From the NCBI GenBank assembly GCA_030647705.1, contig JAUSJJ010000050.1, forward strand, positions 1 through 11,023: a stretch of DNA of 11,023 nucleotides, given 5' to 3'. Position 1 is the first letter of the stretch. The number at the start of each line of letters is the position of its first letter. The DNA comes from Dehalococcoidia bacterium. Its GTDB lineage: Bacteria; Chloroflexota; Dehalococcoidia; JAUSJJ01. Shown here piece after piece: positions 8,475-11,023 of the stretch. The position numbers were made by a program, and so were the translations under genes. The notes beneath the pieces are model-generated. The model saw only the letters and a program-made list of their open reading frames with translations, made no database searches and was not told where the DNA came from.

Positions 8475-9641
8475 CTACGTGCCGGAAGGCTCCTGCCCCT
8501 GGATACCGGCTTCCGCCGGTATGACGGATGGCGAGTGGCCGTGGTGCGGGGAAGCCACGCCCCGCGGCTGGTAAACGCAATAGGGCTCGGCCTCCAGGCA
8601 GTCGCCCGTCGCTTCAAAAGCACGGGCGCGACAGCCGCCGCAGACCTTCTTAAACTCGCAGACTCCGCATTTGCCCCTGAGCAGCGAGTAGTCTCTGAGC
8701 TGGTTGAACAGAGGCGAGTCCCTCCAGACATCGGCGAAGCTCTGCCGCTTGATGTTGCCTGCCTCCACGTCCAGATAGCCGCACCCCTGCACCCGCCCCA
8801 CGTGTGAGATAAAGCAGAAGCCGATTCCCGCCAGGCAGCCGCGGCTTATGGCATTCATGCCTGGACGCCCGCCGGGATGGCCCCCTGCGCCATGATGCGT
8901 TGGAGGCATGGCAGCGCCGTGCCCCGACTTGCCCCGCTGCATGAACACCCGCATGTAGTGCGGAGCGTCGGTGGGTTTGAAGAATATGCGGTCTCCCAGC
9001 TCGGCCTGCCGATCGTAGATCCAATTCAAGATACGCTCGTATTCCTCCGGCGGCAACTCCTGGTCCTCCAACTCCTTGCCGCGACCCGTCGGCACGAGCA
9101 TGAAGGGATGAAAGGCCACCGCACCCAGCTCTAAGGCGAGCGTCAGCAAGTCTCCCAGATACGACGCGTTGAGCTTGGTGATGGTGCTGTTGATCTGCAC
9201 TTCCAATCCGGCGCGCCGGGCGCTCTCGATCCCGCGCAGCGCGGCGTCGAAGGCGCCGGGCAGACCGCGGAAATCGTCCTGAAGCGAACGGGACGGGAAG
9301 TCAAGGCTGACCCCGATCCTGGAGATGGGGACGGCCTTCAGCCGGGCCGCCGTCGCGTCGTCGAGCAGAGTGCCGTTCGTACCCACGGTCACCCTTACTC
9401 CCTTGCCTGCGGCATACCCGGCGATGTCAAACAGGTCCGGGCGCAGCAGAGGCTCGCCGCCGGTGAGAATGAGTATAGGGTTGCCCACCTCCAGGATGCC
9501 GTCCACTAGACGGCAGCATTCCTGGGTGGACAGCTCGCCCGGATACGGGCCCTGCTTGGCTGAGGCGCGGCAGTGGGCGCAATAGAGATTGCAGCTACGC
9601 GTGATTTCCCAGGCGACGAGACGTGGCGGGGACAATGTCAC
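8475..9641 (-). CDS. ahbD: Heme b synthase, radical SAM Fe-coproporphyrin III decarboxylase (AhbD)
   Basis: Last enzyme of the Ahb route: oxidative decarboxylation of two propionates of Fe-coproporphyrin III to vinyls, giving heme b. The 388-residue frame opens with PPRLVAWEITRSCNLYCAHC, carrying the CX3CX2C radical SAM cluster motif (C17, C21, C24). LTGGEP (59-64), TNGTLL (88-93) and LVPTGRGKELED (182-193) follow. A SPASM/twitch-type Cys-rich end (C269, C276, C287, C325, C328, C334, C337, C355) fits an auxiliary [4Fe-4S] cluster, with FCFISHVGRVQGCGYL (275-290) resembling AhbD rather than AhbC. Oddities: a His/Gly-rich insertion at about 238-261 (HHGAGGHPGG) and a tail after YQPRG with PHHGHS and then SVIPAEAGIQ, translated from a hairpin repeat. 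The GTG start at 9641 has GGAGG 6 nt upstream and overlaps the ahbC stop by 4 bp. Confidence 0.93.
   Translation of the reverse strand: MTLSPPRLVAWEITRSCNLYCAHCRASAKQGPYPGELSTQECCRLVDGILEVGNPILILTGGEPLLRPDLFDIAGYAAGKGVRVTVGTNGTLLDDATAARLKAVPISRIGVSLDFPSRSLQDDFRGLPGAFDAALRGIESARRAGLEVQINSTITKLNASYLGDLLTLALELGAVAFHPFMLVPTGRGKELEDQELPPEEYERILNWIYDRQAELGDRIFFKPTDAPHYMRVFMQRGKSGHGAAMPPTHHGAGGHPGGRPGMNAISRGCLAGIGFCFISHVGRVQGCGYLDVEAGNIKRQSFADVWRDSPLFNQLRDYSLLRGKCGVCEFKKVCGGCRARAFEATGDCLEAEPYCVYQPRGVASPHHGHSPSVIPAEAGIQGQEPSGT
8499..8528. repeat. REP-like dispersed hairpin repeat inside the end of ahbD
   Basis: ATACCGGC (8503-8510) and GCCGGTAT (8515-8522) form a perfect 8-bp stem around TTCC, flanked by CTGGAT on the left and GACGG on the right. 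This layout is the well-known extragenic hairpin repeat family in many bacteria whose translation gives the VIPAEAGIQ peptide. Here it encodes residues 372-381 of AhbD, shortly before the stop. I infer that a repeat copy landed at the 3' end of the gene and was read through. Confidence 0.75.
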
Positions 9642-10855
9642 GGTCTGCCTCCCGCAGCCGGCGTCGTACCCGCGGGCAGCGGGCTCCGGTCAAGTCCGAT
9701 CTCCTCGTCGGTCAGATAGCAGGCGGGGTCCGGCGCCCAGACGTCGCCGTAGGTGGCTTCAGCGCGCACCCGCAGATTGCCTCCGCACAGGTCCAGATAC
9801 TGACACAGGGAGCAGCGGCCCTTCAACAGCGGTCTGCGGTTTTTCAGCCCGCGCATCAGGGGATCGGACGTGTCCATCCAGATATCGCCGAACTTGCGCT
9901 GACGCACATTGCCAAAGGAGTAGTGCCACCAGAACTGGTCGGCGTGAACGTTGCCCAGGTTGTCCACCGCCCCGATGCGGATTCCGGAACTGTTGCCGCC
10001 GTTGCGCTGCAGCAATTCCAGAACCTCGGCGGCGCGCTCCGGCTGCTCGCGTTTCACCTTGAGATAGAGGTACACCCCGTCTACGTGGTTGTCTACGGTG
10101 AGGATTTCCTTTTTCAGCCCGCGCCCGTGCAACTCGGCGGTCTTTTCAAATATGAAGTCCACCACCGACCTGGTCTGGGCCGGGGTGATGTCGTCGACCC
10201 GCTTGTCGCCGGCCCGTCCTACATAGGCCAGGTGATAGATGCAAACTCGGTCGATCTTCTCGCGCTCAACAAGGTCGAAGATGGCCGGGATGTCTTTGTA
10301 GTTGTAGCCGGTGATGGTCAGCCGCAGCGACACTCTGAGCCCCAGGGACACAGAATTCCGTATCCCCTGCAGCGCCGCGTCGAAGGCGCCCTTGCTGCCC
10401 CGGAAGCGGTCGTTGTTGCCGCCGATGCCGTCCAGGCTGATACCCACCTCGCCGAAGCCGACGTCTCTCAGGCGCCGGGCCACGTCTTCGGTGATCAGAG
10501 TGCCGTTTGTGGACAGCGCCACCTTGATGCCCAGCCCTTTGGCGTACGACGCCAGATCGAACAGGTCGCCCCTCATTACTGGCTCGCCGCCGGAGAACAG
10601 GATTACTGGCGCCTTGAAGTCAGCCAGGTCGCGCAGGAACGCCTTGCCTTCGTCGGTGGTAAGCTCGCCTTCGTACTTCTGGTTGCTGGCCGTGGCGTAA
10701 CAGTGGACGCAGTGCAGATTGCAGCTCCGGGTGCAGTTCCACACCACTATGGGACGCTGCAAAGAGAACGATTCCGGGGTCTGTCCTGACTTGCCGTACC
10801 GAAGGTGGTCGTTGGGCGCCGCCGCCCCGCAGAGGAGCTTGGATACCGAGATCAT
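9638..10855 (-). CDS. ahbC: 12,18-didecarboxysiroheme deacetylase, radical SAM (AhbC)
   Basis: Radical SAM enzyme that removes the two acetate side chains of 12,18-didecarboxysiroheme to give Fe-coproporphyrin III. The 405-residue protein begins MISVSKLLCG, the characteristic AhbC N-terminus, followed by HLRYGKSG (17-24) and IVVWNCTRSCNLHCVHCYA with the CX3CX2C motif at C45, C49 and C52. FSGGEPVMRGDLF (87-99), STNGTLI (115-121) and ISLDGIGG (139-146) complete the radical SAM core. The C-terminal part has GIRIGAVDNLGNVHADQFWW (291-310), GDIWMDTSDPLMRGLK and a Cys-rich twitch/SPASM end (C348, C351, C357, C379), indicating an auxiliary cluster. The Ala/Gly/Pro-rich tail after about residue 390 looks disordered. 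The ATG at 10855 has AAGGA 9 nt upstream and overlaps the preceding frame's stop as ATGA; the end overlaps ahbD by 4 bp. Confidence 0.95.
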   Translation of the reverse strand: MISVSKLLCGAAAPNDHLRYGKSGQTPESFSLQRPIVVWNCTRSCNLHCVHCYATASNQKYEGELTTDEGKAFLRDLADFKAPVILFSGGEPVMRGDLFDLASYAKGLGIKVALSTNGTLITEDVARRLRDVGFGEVGISLDGIGGNNDRFRGSKGAFDAALQGIRNSVSLGLRVSLRLTITGYNYKDIPAIFDLVEREKIDRVCIYHLAYVGRAGDKRVDDITPAQTRSVVDFIFEKTAELHGRGLKKEILTVDNHVDGVYLYLKVKREQPERAAEVLELLQRNGGNSSGIRIGAVDNLGNVHADQFWWHYSFGNVRQRKFGDIWMDTSDPLMRGLKNRRPLLKGRCSLCQYLDLCGGNLRVRAEATYGDVWAPDPACYLTDEEIGLDRSPLPAGTTPAAGGRP

Positions 10856-11022
10856 ATCGCAGGGTCCTTCAAATTGGAGTCGCCGGGAGTGGCGCCGGAA
10901 GAGTGTCCTGAGGCAGTCTGGTGGGCCTGGACGATGGAAAGCAGTACCTGGTCTACCAGGTAGGTCATTTGTTGAATGGCGTTTGCCGTGCGTTTGTTCA
11001 GGGGCTCGTTGTTTCGCATCAG
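10852..11022 (-). CDS. Unrecognised protein, tail of a gene or a complete small ORF at the window edge
   Basis: The minus-strand frame is open from the right edge to TGA at 10852-10854, encoding 56 residues. It overlaps the ahbC ATG by 4 bp (ATGA), so it probably belongs to the same operon. The visible part contains MRNNEPLNKRTANAIQQM, a likely amphipathic helix through TYLVDQVLLSIVQAHQ, and a polar Ser/Gly/Pro-rich tail ending NLKDPAI. An ATG at 11019 could make it a complete 55-residue protein, but its ribosome site would lie outside the window, so a longer protein is equally possible. There are no cysteines, no transmembrane segment and no motif I recognise. I assign no function. Confidence 0.6.
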   Translation of the reverse strand: MMRNNEPLNKRTANAIQQMTYLVDQVLLSIVQAHQTASGHSSGATPGDSNLKDPAI

Positions 11023-11023
11023 C

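Noticed and set aside
8475..10855. Reading the two radical SAM genes as NirJ for heme d1 synthesis
   Set aside because: The N-terminus MISVSKLLCG and the FCFISH region match AhbC and AhbD, and no nirF, nirN, nirE or nirS is present in the window.

Overview
The window is an almost unbroken minus-strand gene cluster of about 11 kb. It encodes the alternative, siroheme-dependent (Ahb) route of heme b synthesis, from glutamyl-tRNA to protoheme. Reading in the direction of transcription (right to left), the order is: tail of an unrecognised gene, ahbC, ahbD, an ahbA-ahbB fusion, a Met8p/CysG-N-type precorrin-2 dehydrogenase (sirC), hemA, hemC, a cobA-hemD fusion, hemB, a hicB-hicA toxin-antitoxin pair, and hemL, which runs off the left edge. 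I see no convincing plus-strand gene; the long plus-strand frames are antisense shadows in GC-rich coding DNA.

How the genes fit together: HemA and HemL make 5-aminolevulinate from glutamyl-tRNA. HemB, HemC and the HemD half of CobA-HemD build uroporphyrinogen III. The CobA half methylates it to precorrin-2. SirC oxidises this to sirohydrochlorin and may insert iron to give siroheme. The AhbA-AhbB fusion decarboxylates siroheme to 12,18-didecarboxysiroheme. The radical SAM enzyme AhbC then gives Fe-coproporphyrin III, and the radical SAM enzyme AhbD gives heme b. No HemE, HemF/N, HemG/Y, HemH or HemQ is visible. Adjacent genes overlap by 4-8 bp or lie 3-13 bp apart over most of the cluster, which indicates one operon with translational coupling. 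The larger spacers are 8343-8474 (132 bp), 5214-5400 (187 bp), 1698-1770 (73 bp) and 1167-1228 (62 bp). No spacer exceeds 300 bp. The main promoter must lie to the right of the window.

The organism is probably an anaerobic or microaerophilic bacterium with high GC, because two oxygen-sensitive radical SAM enzymes make its heme. The CobA-HemD fusion, the compact hem operon and the dispersed hairpin repeats would fit an anaerobic Chloroflexota (Dehalococcoidia-like) or a related deep-branching lineage. This assignment is a guess from gene architecture, not a database match.

Points that stand out: a HicBA module inside the heme operon between hemB and hemL; a single-chain AhbA-AhbB; an AhbD with a His/Gly-rich insertion and a C-terminal tail encoded by a REP-like hairpin repeat; a 17-bp palindrome upstream of hemC; and an unidentified reading frame overlapping the start of ahbC by 4 bp.
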